Shown: positions 16,089-25,357, counted from the stretch's first letter. The stretch: DNA of 40,682 bases from Promethearchaeum sp. (GCA_030613185.1 JAUWMK010000002.1:1-40682), one strand, 5' to 3'. A program made the numbers and translations. Notes: generated by a model from the sequence alone, not told the origin.

Positions 16089-16567
16089 CCCTCCTATTTT
16101 TCTCTACTAAACACATGCAAAACAACTAATTATAGTTATTTAAAAGTTTTTATTTTATTTTTTTCCAAAGTGTTTGCTTTTTTTCCGTAAGCCTCCAGAA
16201 AGCTAAATGTCTCGATGAAGATTATTAATTTTAAATGGAGTCAAGATCTTCAACGGGCACAACATTCAAGTGTAAAAGTCCAAATGAAGAAGAAGAAAAA
16301 GAAAAAATAGAATCTATCATGTGATCCTTGATTATCTGCTCCTATGGTACAGATGACAACTGATAGATGGGATTTAATTTTTAACTACCTCTATCCCATC
16401 TCAATTCCTCCAACTCCACCATCTCTCTCAATAACAACACCGAAAGATGCGGGTTTGCCCACTTATTGAAGGGGGATCCCTCCTCCAATGGTCGTTATGG
16501 TGCGATGCAATGTGGAAAAGTTCACTATGGGTTGTGAACACCGTATATCGAATAGATGCTGTGAGGA
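16089..16567. other. Gene-free stretch with an unusual GC-richer patch
   Basis: No supported gene lies here. From about 16330 the DNA becomes less AT-rich than the window. A 9-base inverted repeat is seen (AGATGGGAT 16365-16373, ATCCCATCT 16393-16401), and a purine tract (GAAGAAGAAGAAAAAG) at about 16290. The frame leading into the 16568 remnant is open from ATG 16447, but its first 41 codons do not resemble the phosphatase. It is possibly the debris of a rearrangement. Confidence 0.4.
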
Positions 16568-16725
16568 ATGGTCAATTTGATTCAGTTTATGGGAGTGAAT
16601 ACCAGCTATTTGGAGAATTAAGCAACCATTATCTAAAAGTCAAAGTCCAAGGAAATACAACAACATTCACAGCCATTCGTTCTTCTGATGGGAGCACAAT
16701 TATTGAATATATTTTAGAGCGGTAA
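16568..16725 (+). pseudogene. Remnant of a second phosphatase gene (last ~51 codons only)
   Basis: From GQFDSVYGSEYQLFGELSNH to the stop, this matches the C-terminus of the phosphatase at 12340-13941 almost residue for residue, with four amino-acid changes (H to Q, S to N, two V to I). Most nucleotide differences are silent, so the parent copy was probably a working paralogue before it was truncated. Upstream sequence is unrelated to the phosphatase, so no metal-site motif remains. The frame is open back to ATG 16447, so a 92-residue product could in theory be made, but there is no sign of function. Confidence 0.85.
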
Positions 16726-16733
16726 AAAAGTGT
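16568..16733 (+). repeat. Direct repeat, copy 2
   Basis: This is the partner of 13784-13949. Identity continues through the stop codon and the next 8 bases (AAAAAGTG T), then ends abruptly. The two copies flank the TPR gene. Confidence 0.9.
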
Positions 16734-16848
16734 TTTGATTATTTTTGTTAGTATTTTTCTTTGATATCTAATACTAAACAAATAGTTTTTTTCTGCAAAA
16801 GATATATTAAACAGTTTCCCCAAAGTAGTAATATCAATTTTAAAATTG

Positions 16849-17427
16849 GTGAAAAATTTGGCTAAAACGTATATAACAATTATGGGGAGTGTTTTTATAA
16901 CACTTATTCTTGTTGGAGCAGGAGGATATTTCGGACTTCCACTTCTGTTTCCCAATCTGAATGAAGATTTAACTGATAATGGAATTATATTGCAGACAAA
17001 ATACTATGAATCTTATACAGCAGCTAATATTTTTTGGAATGTTGCTGATTATGAAAATATACCTGATACGGAACTAAATATAACTACTAGTGGCAATTCT
17101 AAATTGATTGTTGCATTTGAAGGAGCATTAATGCTACGGTTGGGTTCGACATTTATTGGAGAAACAAAATATAACATAACACTTGATATCTCAGGAGTAG
17201 GAAATAGAACTACTTGTATATATTCTGGTATAAATGCAGTACAAGGTACAGATTGGGAGGTACCATGTAATACGCATATTTCTTTTGAAACAGGAATTTT
17301 ACCAGCCGGAACTTATACAATTTCAGTTTATTGGAGCTCTGCTATTGCACCAACTTCGGGTTGGTCACAACTATTTGTTTTAGATGAATATCCAAGAAGC
17401 ATTTATGTTCAAGAAATTGCTGGATAA
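16849..17427 (+). CDS. Small exported, membrane-anchored beta-sandwich protein
   Basis: This protein has 192 residues. One hydrophobic segment near the N-terminus (about 8-33) acts as a signal anchor. The rest is rich in Thr, Ser, Asn and alternating strand patterns, with sequons (NIT, NIT again, NRT). Phrases such as LNITTSGNSKLIVAF, ILPAGTYTISVYW and the ending RSIYVQEIAG are typical of small jelly-roll or collar-like beta-sandwich domains. I do not recognise the family. The start is uncertain: GTG 16849 gives a basic N-terminus before the anchor, and ATG 16882 is the alternative; neither has a Shine-Dalgarno. It lies beside the phosphatase remnant and may belong to the same surface locus. 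Confidence 0.6.
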   Translation: MKNLAKTYITIMGSVFITLILVGAGGYFGLPLLFPNLNEDLTDNGIILQTKYYESYTAANIFWNVADYENIPDTELNITTSGNSKLIVAFEGALMLRLGSTFIGETKYNITLDISGVGNRTTCIYSGINAVQGTDWEVPCNTHISFETGILPAGTYTISVYWSSAIAPTSGWSQLFVLDEYPRSIYVQEIAG

Positions 17428-17460
17428 GGAAAAATATAAAAAAAATCTATTAATACATCT

Positions 17461-18585
17461 CTATTTCTTTTTTTTGTTTTGCTTTTTCATAGCATTTTGC
17501 ACAAATGTGAAGAGTTTTTTTGCTTCAGGTTCATTTTCAAAGTGTTCTCTAACCGGAGCAAGTAGTTTATCAAGATATTCGATAACAGTCATTTTTAAAT
17601 CAACGGGAGACAGACTACCATTTTCGTATGCGGCCTCCAATTCACTGTATGATGAATATGACACATTACCACCATATTTTTCGGGTCGTTTGATATCAAA
17701 ACTTTCAAATTTCTCAAAAATGATATAATCGCAATATTCCAGAACGGGATTTTCTTTTACAACACCGCTTGGGCACCATGCTTTATTGATTTTCCGCTTT
17801 ATATCAGCTTTGGTATCAAGCATGAATATAGCTGAATCGGGATTGCTTTTACTCATCTTTCGAGCGATTTTTTTATCGAGTTCACCCATTTCAGTTTCAG
17901 GAGGTTTTCCCAGGCCCATTAACATATGATGATGGACAGACATTGGTTTTTTAAATCCTAAAGGTCGGGCGACTTCACGGGCTAACATATTAACTTTTCT
18001 CTGATCAAGACCTAATTGGCAAATATCTGTCTTTAAAACAAAAATATCGGCACATTGCATCAAAGGGTATAATATTTGAGATGATTGCTGAACTTCTTTA
18101 GAATTTCTTCCCATTATCTGTCCGCATCGAATAACCCTGTTAAGACTTGTTTTCATTGATATTTTAAGTACCAATTCCCAGTAATCTGGGTCTTTTACTA
18201 AATCAGAAGCATAAATGAATTCAATATTTTTAAGATCCATTCCACAGGCTTTCCAAACTTCAACAAAATAATCCCCAACTTTTTTAATTACCTTAAGATC
18301 TCCGCCGAATTTTTGATTAGCAGCAGCATGCCAATCAGCCACATACATCACAAATTTAACTCCAGCTTTCGTCATTTTATTTATATTTATAGCGCGCATG
18401 AGTCCTTGAGCAATATGTATTCGACCAGATGGTTCAAATCCATCATAAGCAATAATTTCTCCGGGTTTTTTATTTTCGAGCAACCATTTTAGTTGCCCCT
18501 CATCTTCGATAATCTCCCCACCTTTTGCTACAGATTTGATCATATCCATTTTTTCTTGCAGAGATAATTCCGCTTTTTTAACCAT
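17461..18585 (-). CDS. tyrS: Tyrosyl-tRNA synthetase, archaeal/eukaryotic type
   Basis: This protein has 374 residues. It is a class I synthetase that charges tRNA-Tyr. Visible features are AYDGFEPSGRIHIAQG (residues 46-61, HIGH-like signature HIAQ and the Tyr-binding YDGFEPSG), VMYVADWHA, the QxxYPLMQCADIFVL helix, LGLDQRKVN, and KMSKSNPDSAIFM for ATP binding. A Lys-rich C-terminal tail ends the protein. It has no bacterial S4 domain. I chose ATG 18585 (MVKKAELSLQEKM); the longer frame adds eight hydrophobic residues not typical of the family. It is downstream of the ABC pair with a 43-base gap, so it may be transcribed with it. Confidence 0.95.
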   Translation of the reverse strand: MVKKAELSLQEKMDMIKSVAKGGEIIEDEGQLKWLLENKKPGEIIAYDGFEPSGRIHIAQGLMRAININKMTKAGVKFVMYVADWHAAANQKFGGDLKVIKKVGDYFVEVWKACGMDLKNIEFIYASDLVKDPDYWELVLKISMKTSLNRVIRCGQIMGRNSKEVQQSSQILYPLMQCADIFVLKTDICQLGLDQRKVNMLAREVARPLGFKKPMSVHHHMLMGLGKPPETEMGELDKKIARKMSKSNPDSAIFMLDTKADIKRKINKAWCPSGVVKENPVLEYCDYIIFEKFESFDIKRPEKYGGNVSYSSYSELEAAYENGSLSPVDLKMTVIEYLDKLLAPVREHFENEPEAKKLFTFVQNAMKKQNKKKK

Positions 18586-18628
18586 AAGGAAAAATGTAAT
18601 GCTAAACAAATTAATTTTTTCATACCAT

Positions 18629-19417
18629 TCATAGGTCTTTTTGGTAAAAAATTATAGTTGCTGATATGATACAGAGAACAATAGGTACTGAGTTGAATAA
18701 TGCAATTTTCCAAAGTTTTACACCCCAAGTATCTAACAGGATTAATCCCAAATTGTCTATTAGGCTAACTGGTGAATAGATTGATACCCATGGTCCGACA
18801 GAAAACATGAAAATTAATAAAAACCATAAAAATAGACTAGTGATAATGCTGAAGATCGGCTTTGGAAAAATTGTAGAAAACAAAACCCCAAATGAAACAA
18901 ACATAGTTAAAACTAAAGCTACTAATCCCAGAACACTCATATATTGGCAATAATCAAATAATATTGGGACCAGATTTAATACTTCTAGAACACCAATGAT
19001 TATCCCGAATGTAGAAGCATAGATTATAATTACTATTAGAATCTGTGAAAGAAATTTTGATAAGACGTATTGCCAGCGTTTTACAGACTTACTCAAAAGA
19101 GAATCAGCAAGACCTCCGATTTCTCCCGAAATACATGAATCTGCAGGAATAGATGCCACCATTGTTCCAAAAAATACAAAAATAAAAAGTGTTGTAGACG
19201 AGGTGATTGCGATATCCAATGTACTAGTTATTCCAGACAATACAATAAAAAATAGAGCTAACATCCATAATTTTTGGATTGCTTGCTTGAAATTTAGCTT
19301 GATCTCATGCCAAGAAAGCGTTAGGAATATTAAATTTTGTGATTTTGCTTTAAGAAAAACTGAAATTTTTTTAAAGGTTTTTTGTAATTGCTCTAAGAAA
19401 TCCATTAGATTTTTCAT
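18629..19417 (-). CDS. ABC-2 type transporter permease
   Basis: This protein has 262 residues and six hydrophobic segments after an amphipathic N-terminus of about 50 residues. The region SGEIGGLADSLLSKSVKRWQYVLSKFLSQ after helix 2 is typical of ABC-2 permeases (the coupling loop contacting the ATPase). The gene overlaps the ATPase gene by 47 bases and surely forms one transporter with it. The start is ambiguous: GGAGG directly abuts ATG 19417, while ATG 19405 has 12-base spacing; either gives the same mature protein. The substrate is unknown; drug, lipid or polysaccharide export are usual for the class. Confidence 0.85.
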   Translation of the reverse strand: MKNLMDFLEQLQKTFKKISVFLKAKSQNLIFLTLSWHEIKLNFKQAIQKLWMLALFFIVLSGITSTLDIAITSSTTLFIFVFFGTMVASIPADSCISGEIGGLADSLLSKSVKRWQYVLSKFLSQILIVIIIYASTFGIIIGVLEVLNLVPILFDYCQYMSVLGLVALVLTMFVSFGVLFSTIFPKPIFSIITSLFLWFLLIFMFSVGPWVSIYSPVSLIDNLGLILLDTWGVKLWKIALFNSVPIVLCIISATIIFYQKDL

Positions 19418-20360
19418 CCTCCAGTAATTTTAAAAAAGCGCTTTCTAAGTTTTCTGATCCAGATTTAAATGATATCAACTCAACCGGATCATTTTTGAAC
19501 ACACCAAAGATTTGTGGCAATGCATTTGCATAATTTTCTTTAGAATCAATACCTACTCGAATTATATATCGATCGAAATCTACATTTATAACATTTGGTA
19601 TCAATTTCAATTTTTGAATTATTGAATCGGGTTCCCCATCAATTTGGAGTTCTACAGTGTTAGTATGTATTAACTTTTTTACTTCAGCTATTGTTCCGGT
19701 AAAAATTAGCTTTCCATCATTGATAATTCCAACATGAGTGCAAATTCGATCAATATCTCCTAAAATATGTGATGATAAAAAGACATTCTTCCCTCTGTTA
19801 TTTCCAAGCTCAATAATTAAATTCACTGTGGAGGTCCTTCCGATAGGATCTAAGCCTAAAGTAGGCTCATCTAATATGAGTAATTTTGGATCATTTATCA
19901 AAGTTGCAGCAATACCAACCCTTGTGATTTCTCCTGTAGAGAATTTCTTTATTTCTGATGATGACAGCGGAAGTAGTCCAGTACTCCTGATTAACTCAGT
20001 GATCCGCGGAATTCGAATTTGTTTCGGGATTCCGAATATTTTTCCCACAAAATCTAAATAGGTAATTGGAGTCATTTTTTCAGGAAATTTTGGATTTGTG
20101 GGCAAATATCCTATCTGACGGCGAAGTTTTGCGGAATCTTTCCTCATTTTCTCGCCTAAAACTTGAATTGTTCCTGCTGATGGTTGAATTAATCCCAAAA
20201 TCATTTTAATTGTTGTAGTTTTTCCAGCCCCATTTGGTCCCATAAACCCGTAAATCGAATTTTTAGGAACGTCCAAATAAAGATCGTTTACAGCGATTTT
20301 TTTCCGACTAAAAATTTTTGTTAACGCTTCTGTGTGAATTATGGAATCGATATTGCTCAC
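19371..20360 (-). CDS. ABC transporter ATP-binding protein
   Basis: This protein has 329 residues. Walker A GPNGAGKTT is at 41-49, the signature is degenerate (FSTGE, 140-144, in place of LSGGQ), Walker B LLILDEP is at 160-166, followed by the D-loop LGLDP and H-loop SSHIL. The C-terminal about 100 residues are an extension of the type found in ABC-2 (CcmA/DrrA/NatA-like) exporters. The start is GTG 20360; an in-frame ATG appears only at residue 40, inside the Walker A approach. It is operonic with the permease at 18629-19417. It energises export; the cargo cannot be read from the sequence. Confidence 0.93.
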   Translation of the reverse strand: MSNIDSIIHTEALTKIFSRKKIAVNDLYLDVPKNSIYGFMGPNGAGKTTTIKMILGLIQPSAGTIQVLGEKMRKDSAKLRRQIGYLPTNPKFPEKMTPITYLDFVGKIFGIPKQIRIPRITELIRSTGLLPLSSSEIKKFSTGEITRVGIAATLINDPKLLILDEPTLGLDPIGRTSTVNLIIELGNNRGKNVFLSSHILGDIDRICTHVGIINDGKLIFTGTIAEVKKLIHTNTVELQIDGEPDSIIQKLKLIPNVINVDFDRYIIRVGIDSKENYANALPQIFGVFKNDPVELISFKSGSENLESAFLKLLEDEKSNGFLRAITKNL

Positions 20361-20437
20361 TCTAATGCAAATATCTTATTTCTGTATTAAAAAAGATTTG
20401 GATTAGAAAGAATAAAAAAGATGAAAATTAAGAAATA

Positions 20438-20562
20438 CTACTTTTTCTTGATAATCATTTTCCCCGATTCTTTATAAAGAAATATCCATATAAAACACTC
20501 CAAATAGCACATAGTATAATAATCCTTATTGAATAACGATTTTTTTGATAAAGGACTTTTCA
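20438..20562 (-). other. Stop-free extension in frame after the histidine kinase TGA
   Basis: After the kinase TGA (20562-20560), the same frame continues for about 40 codons to TAG at 20440-20438. It would encode a basic-hydrophobic-basic stretch with one likely membrane span (RIIILCAIWSVLYGYFFI) and a Lys-rich end. No usable start codon lies before the span. It could be a decayed small membrane gene, or chance, since A/T-rich DNA often encodes hydrophobic residues. Confidence 0.3.
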
Positions 20563-22539
20563 ATTTTTGAATAATTCCTTCGCTTTTTCATTGTTAAATA
20601 CTGTTTTAATTTTTCTTAACAGTTCGCCTGATGAAAAAGGCTTAGGGATAAAATTAATCCCTTCTTTCAACACACCTTGAATATCGATAGCCCTCTCGGA
20701 ATAACCGGACATAAAAAGAACAAGGATCGAAGAATTTTCTTGAGTGATTATATCCGCTAGTTGATTTCCTGTCATCTTTGGCATAATGATATCCGTTAAT
20801 AACATGTGAATTTCCTTAGAATAATTTCTAAAAATTTCTAATGCATGAAAGGGATCTTCTACATCTAAAACAGTATAACCATTGGATGTTAAAACCCTAT
20901 GAATGTAATTCCTGAGAAAATCTTCATCTTCGACTAATAATATAGTCTCTTCGCCTTTATGAGTGTCAGATATGAAAATTTCTGGAGCATGTATCTTTGA
21001 AATTGGTAGATTGATTTGAGGAAAATAAATATTGAAGGTGGTTCCACTACCTAAGTGAGAATAAACGGAGATATCACCTTTATTTTGTTGTACAATTCCA
21101 TAAACAGTAGATAATCCTAAACCAGTTCCTTTCCCTTGTTCTTTTGTGGTATAAAACGGTTCAAATATATGAGATAATTTCCGTTCGTCAATCCCAATTC
21201 CAGAATCTGTAACGGAAATCTGAGTATATACTCCAGGAGCTACATTATTTTTAATAATGCCAGCAGCTATGGATCTATTATGAGTTTCAATTATCAATGA
21301 TCCCCCATTTGGCATAGCGTCGCGAGCATTGACGAATAAATTCATAAAAACTTGCTCCATTTGACCGACATCAATAAAAACATTTTCCAAATCAGGGGCA
21401 AGGTGCAATTTTATAGAGATATTTTCACCCATTAACCGTTTGAGCATATTTAGCATGTTTTGAATTAAATCATTGACATTGATCACTTTTGGCTGAATTA
21501 TTTGTTTTCTACTAAAAGCCAGTATTTGTCGCGTGAGAGCAGCAGCCCGATTTCCAGTATTAAGAATTTCTTGAAGGTCTTCTTTCATATATTGATGATC
21601 ATCCGTTAATGAATCGATCATCATTTCACTTAATCCGTTAATGACAGTTAATAAATTATTAAAATCATGAGCTATTCCTCCCGCAAACCTGCCTAATGCA
21701 TCCATTTTCTGAGATTGCACTAATTTATCCTGGGTTTCCTTTAGCTCCTCTTCAATCTTCTTTCTTTTCTCGATATCGTCCCTTAACAACGCATTATTCT
21801 GTTCTAAGGATTGTTGAAAGTGGTCTTTTTCCTTTAATTCTTTTAAAATTAATGAAAAAATAATAATTCCAAGGGTACCGTAGGTGAGAAGCATAATAAT
21901 TAAATCAATAAGGAGATTTTCTCTAACAATATCTTGAATATCATCAATATAAATTCCCGTTCCGATAATCCAATCCCATTCTTCATATAATATGACGTAG
22001 CTTAACTTATGTATAAAATTATGAGTATCATTATGTTGGGCCGGCCATTCGTATTCGATGAATCCTTCATTAGGATCTTCATCAAGTTCTTGAATTTCAG
22101 CTAATACATCTACCATCGTCCGATATGCATCATCATCGACCTCAGTTTCAGCACTCCCATTTAATCCCGGGAAATAGGGGTGTAACACCATATAAGGAGT
22201 ATTATTTTCATATCTTGCTTGAATCCAAAAGTAGTTTAAATTATCTTCACCATAACGTAGTTTATTGACCATTGACATGGCTGCAAGCTTCGCGTCAAGT
22301 GAAGAGTCATATTTACCTGACTGAAAATCTTGATAGTATCCATCAATTTGAGAAAGAGCCAAATCTGCCTGATAATTCAGAGATAATTTTTTTTCTGTAT
22401 AAATCACAGATTCTAAAGAATAGGATCGTTCAATAAGAAGAGTAGAAAGGGGAATAATAGAAATTAGGAGAATGTATAACACCATTTTTTTTTGAATACT
22501 TAACTGATCCCAATATTGAGAAATTTTACTTGCCCCCAT
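20560..22539 (-). CDS. Hybrid sensor histidine kinase (Cache - HisKA - HATPase - REC)
   Basis: This protein has 659 residues. TM1 is at about 19-36. The extracellular part (about 40-205) is a single-Cache-type sensor (YFWIQARYENNTPYMVLHPYFPGLNG). TM2 is at about 210-232, followed by a coiled coil. The phospho-acceptor is H291 in GGIAHDFNN, with N-box N404 (VNARDAM), G1 DSGIG 445-449 and G2 GKGTGLGLS. The receiver domain runs from about 532, with ED at 538-539 and phospho-acceptor D583 (LLTDIIMPKMTG). The Cache fold binds small organic acids or similar ligands in relatives. Architecture and motifs are bacterial in style, so transfer is likely. No separate response regulator lies nearby; the output may be through the fused receiver to another partner. 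The start is ATG 22539. Confidence 0.92.
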   Translation of the reverse strand: MGASKISQYWDQLSIQKKMVLYILLISIIPLSTLLIERSYSLESVIYTEKKLSLNYQADLALSQIDGYYQDFQSGKYDSSLDAKLAAMSMVNKLRYGEDNLNYFWIQARYENNTPYMVLHPYFPGLNGSAETEVDDDAYRTMVDVLAEIQELDEDPNEGFIEYEWPAQHNDTHNFIHKLSYVILYEEWDWIIGTGIYIDDIQDIVRENLLIDLIIMLLTYGTLGIIIFSLILKELKEKDHFQQSLEQNNALLRDDIEKRKKIEEELKETQDKLVQSQKMDALGRFAGGIAHDFNNLLTVINGLSEMMIDSLTDDHQYMKEDLQEILNTGNRAAALTRQILAFSRKQIIQPKVINVNDLIQNMLNMLKRLMGENISIKLHLAPDLENVFIDVGQMEQVFMNLFVNARDAMPNGGSLIIETHNRSIAAGIIKNNVAPGVYTQISVTDSGIGIDERKLSHIFEPFYTTKEQGKGTGLGLSTVYGIVQQNKGDISVYSHLGSGTTFNIYFPQINLPISKIHAPEIFISDTHKGEETILLVEDEDFLRNYIHRVLTSNGYTVLDVEDPFHALEIFRNYSKEIHMLLTDIIMPKMTGNQLADIITQENSSILVLFMSGYSERAIDIQGVLKEGINFIPKPFSSGELLRKIKTVFNNEKAKELFKN

Positions 22540-22678
22540 ACTATTAGAAATTAACTTAATTAAACCTAAAAGGATTTTTTGAGATATTTTTTATAATCTT
22601 GAGATGATTGAAATTTGTTCTAAATTGTCCACTTATCATTTAAAAAGGATAAAAAAATATAAAAAATGAAAAGAAAAA

Positions 22679-25357
22679 CTATTTTTTCATTTTATCTAAG
22701 ATGGCGGCATGTGCAGCAGCAACTCTGGCTACTGGAACTCTAAATGGAGAACAACTTACATAATCTAACCCCACATCATGTAGAAATTGGATTGAATGTG
22801 GGTCACCGCCAACTTCTCCACAAATACCAACATGAAGATTTGGTTTGACTTTACGACCATCAACTACAGTCATTTCAATTAACTTTCCTACTCCATCAAT
22901 ATCGATATGTTCAAAAGGATTCTCTTTCATTATTGGTGGATAAATTTCATCAATATATTTTGTTAAAAACTTAGCTTCAACATCATCTCTTGAAAAGCCG
23001 AAAGTCATCTGAGTAAGATCATTAGTTCCAAATGAGAAGAATTCTGCTTCTTTTGCAATTTCACCTGCAGTTAATGCAGCTCTTGGGATTTCTATCATAG
23101 TTCCCCATTGAATATGATTTTTTGGAGTTATATTTGCATCTTCTAAAATTTGTTCTGCCATTGGTTTTAAGAGATCTTTTAATCGGATAAATTCATTTAC
23201 GTGAGAAACTAAAGGTAACATTATTTCCAAATGAACATCTACTCCTGCCTTCTGAGATTCGATCAATGCTTCAATCAAAGCTTTCACTTGCATTTTATAA
23301 ATTTCAGGATGTGTATTACCAAGACGTACTCCTCTGTGCCCCAACATAGCGTTTTCTTCTTTTAGATCTTCGTATTTCTTTAACATGAATTCTAATTCTT
23401 TAAATCGCTTGCCAGTATCACCTTTAACTCTCAATTCTGTAAATTCAATAAGCATAGTTTTATAATCCGGTAAAAATTCGTGCAAAGGTGGATCCAATAA
23501 TCGAACTGTTACTGGTTTTCCATCCATAACCTTAAAAATATCAATGAAATCTTGTCTTTGAAGAGGTAATAATTTATCAAGTGCTTTTTCGCGTTGTTCC
23601 AGATTATCTGCAACAATCATATCAACAACTTTCGGTAATCTTTCTTTTTCATTGAACATTCTTTCAGTTCTACATAAACCGATTCCCTCAGCACCATTTT
23701 CTATTGCATCTAATGCCATTTGAGGGGTGTCTGCATTTGTTCTCACTCCGAGCTTACGATATTTATCACACATAACTAAATACCGGCTAAATTCACCAGT
23801 AATCTCTGGATCGACAACTTCCACTTCACCAATATAAACATTTCCAGTTATACCATCAATTGAAATGATATCGCCTTCCTTGAATTTTATTTCACCACCA
23901 ACAGATGCAGTTCCTTTTTCTTCATTAATTTCAAGTTCACCAGCACCTACGATAGCTGGTAATCCAATTCCGCGTGCAACAACAGCTGCATGACAGGTTT
24001 TTCCTCCACGAGAAGTTAAAATTCCAATTGAAGCAATCATTCCTGGAAAATCTTCTGGTTTTGTTTCTTTTCTTACAAGAATAATCCTTTGATTTGCTCT
24101 TTTTGCTTCAATGGCTCGTCCACAATCAAAAATAGCTTTTCCAGTAACAGCACCGGGTGAAGCATTGAAACCTCTAACAATAGGTATCTTCTTTTCATTT
24201 GGAGATATTCGTTTATGTAATAATTCTTCAATTTTCCCAGGAGCTACGCGTAAAATAGCTGTTTTTTCATCAATGATTTTATCATCGAGCATATCAATAG
24301 CAATTTTGACTGCTGCACCCGCTGTTCTTTTTCCGGTTCGAGTTTGAAGGAAAAATAATATACCATCTTCTACTGTGATCTCACAATCTTGCATATCTTT
24401 ATAGTGATTCTCTAGTAAATTGGCTAGTTCAAATATTTGTTTGACAATATCGGGTTGTTCTTCATTTAGCTCATCCATAGTTATTGGAGTTCGAACTCCG
24501 GCAACTACATCCTCACCTTGAGCATTAATTAAGTATTCACCCATAACTTTATGTTCTCCATCCATAGGAGATCTTGTAAACAATACGCCTGTTCCAGATT
24601 TGTCGTTAAGATTTCCAAACACCATCCTCATTACATTTACAGCGGTACCATAATTTGGAATTTTATTCATCTTTCGATAGGCTACTGCGCGTTCACTATT
24701 CCATGAATTAAAAACTGCATTAATTGAAGCATATAATTGCTCCCAAGGATCTTCTGGAAAATCTTTATCGAGCAATTCACGATATTTTTTTATGTAAAGC
24801 TCGCCCAATTCTTTCATTTCATCTGCTGTTAATTCAATATCTAATTTCTTACCTCTAGATTCTTTAAGTTCTTCCATAATTTCATCATAAGGTTCTCGAC
24901 CAGTTTCCTTTACAATATCAGAGAAAGACATAATAAACCTTCTCCATGAATCCCATGCAAATCTTGCGTTTTTCTTTGCCATTTTCTCTGTAATTGCTTT
25001 AGACATACCCAAATTAAGAACAGTATCCATCATTCCAGGCATTGAAACTGGAGCACCACTTCGAATAGATAATAATAGAGGTTTTTCAATATCTCCAAAA
25101 ACATACCCGCTTTTTTTTTCCAATTTAGCAATACTCTCATTAATTTGATCCTTTAAATGATCAGGCCATTTATTAGTTTCGGCATAGGATAGACAATATT
25201 TACAAGGTATAGTGAATCCGTATGGAATTGGTAACCCTAACAAAGTCATGTTAGCCAATCCAGCGCCTTTTCCACCAAAATAGATTTTTAGTTCTTCAGT
25301 AGAACTAAATTTGCTCGGATCGATTTCATCGAACATATATACAATTTTTTCAGCCAT
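22679..25357 (-). CDS. ppdK: Pyruvate phosphate dikinase
   Basis: This protein has 892 residues, the usual PPDK length. It interconverts pyruvate + ATP + Pi and PEP + AMP + PPi. The domains, in order, are an N-terminal ATP-grasp (FGGKGAGLANM; SIRSGAPVSMPGMMDTVLNLG), the swivelling phosphohistidine domain with H456 in SRGGKTCHAAVVARG, and the C-terminal PEP/pyruvate barrel with C846 in HVGICGEVGGDP. The Thr-Cys-His reads TCH where most bacterial enzymes have TSH, a mild variant. ATG 25357 has no strong Shine-Dalgarno. It is monocistronic, and divergent from the GTPase gene. In an archaeon of this type it probably works in gluconeogenesis or glycolytic PEP turnover. Confidence 0.96.
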   Translation of the reverse strand: MAEKIVYMFDEIDPSKFSSTEELKIYFGGKGAGLANMTLLGLPIPYGFTIPCKYCLSYAETNKWPDHLKDQINESIAKLEKKSGYVFGDIEKPLLLSIRSGAPVSMPGMMDTVLNLGMSKAITEKMAKKNARFAWDSWRRFIMSFSDIVKETGREPYDEIMEELKESRGKKLDIELTADEMKELGELYIKKYRELLDKDFPEDPWEQLYASINAVFNSWNSERAVAYRKMNKIPNYGTAVNVMRMVFGNLNDKSGTGVLFTRSPMDGEHKVMGEYLINAQGEDVVAGVRTPITMDELNEEQPDIVKQIFELANLLENHYKDMQDCEITVEDGILFFLQTRTGKRTAGAAVKIAIDMLDDKIIDEKTAILRVAPGKIEELLHKRISPNEKKIPIVRGFNASPGAVTGKAIFDCGRAIEAKRANQRIILVRKETKPEDFPGMIASIGILTSRGGKTCHAAVVARGIGLPAIVGAGELEINEEKGTASVGGEIKFKEGDIISIDGITGNVYIGEVEVVDPEITGEFSRYLVMCDKYRKLGVRTNADTPQMALDAIENGAEGIGLCRTERMFNEKERLPKVVDMIVADNLEQREKALDKLLPLQRQDFIDIFKVMDGKPVTVRLLDPPLHEFLPDYKTMLIEFTELRVKGDTGKRFKELEFMLKKYEDLKEENAMLGHRGVRLGNTHPEIYKMQVKALIEALIESQKAGVDVHLEIMLPLVSHVNEFIRLKDLLKPMAEQILEDANITPKNHIQWGTMIEIPRAALTAGEIAKEAEFFSFGTNDLTQMTFGFSRDDVEAKFLTKYIDEIYPPIMKENPFEHIDIDGVGKLIEMTVVDGRKVKPNLHVGICGEVGGDPHSIQFLHDVGLDYVSCSPFRVPVARVAAAHAAILDKMKK

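Noticed and set aside
16290-16320. GAA-rich purine tract as a microsatellite or regulatory repeat
   Set aside because: It is too short and imperfect, and similar A/G tracts are frequent in this AT-rich genome.
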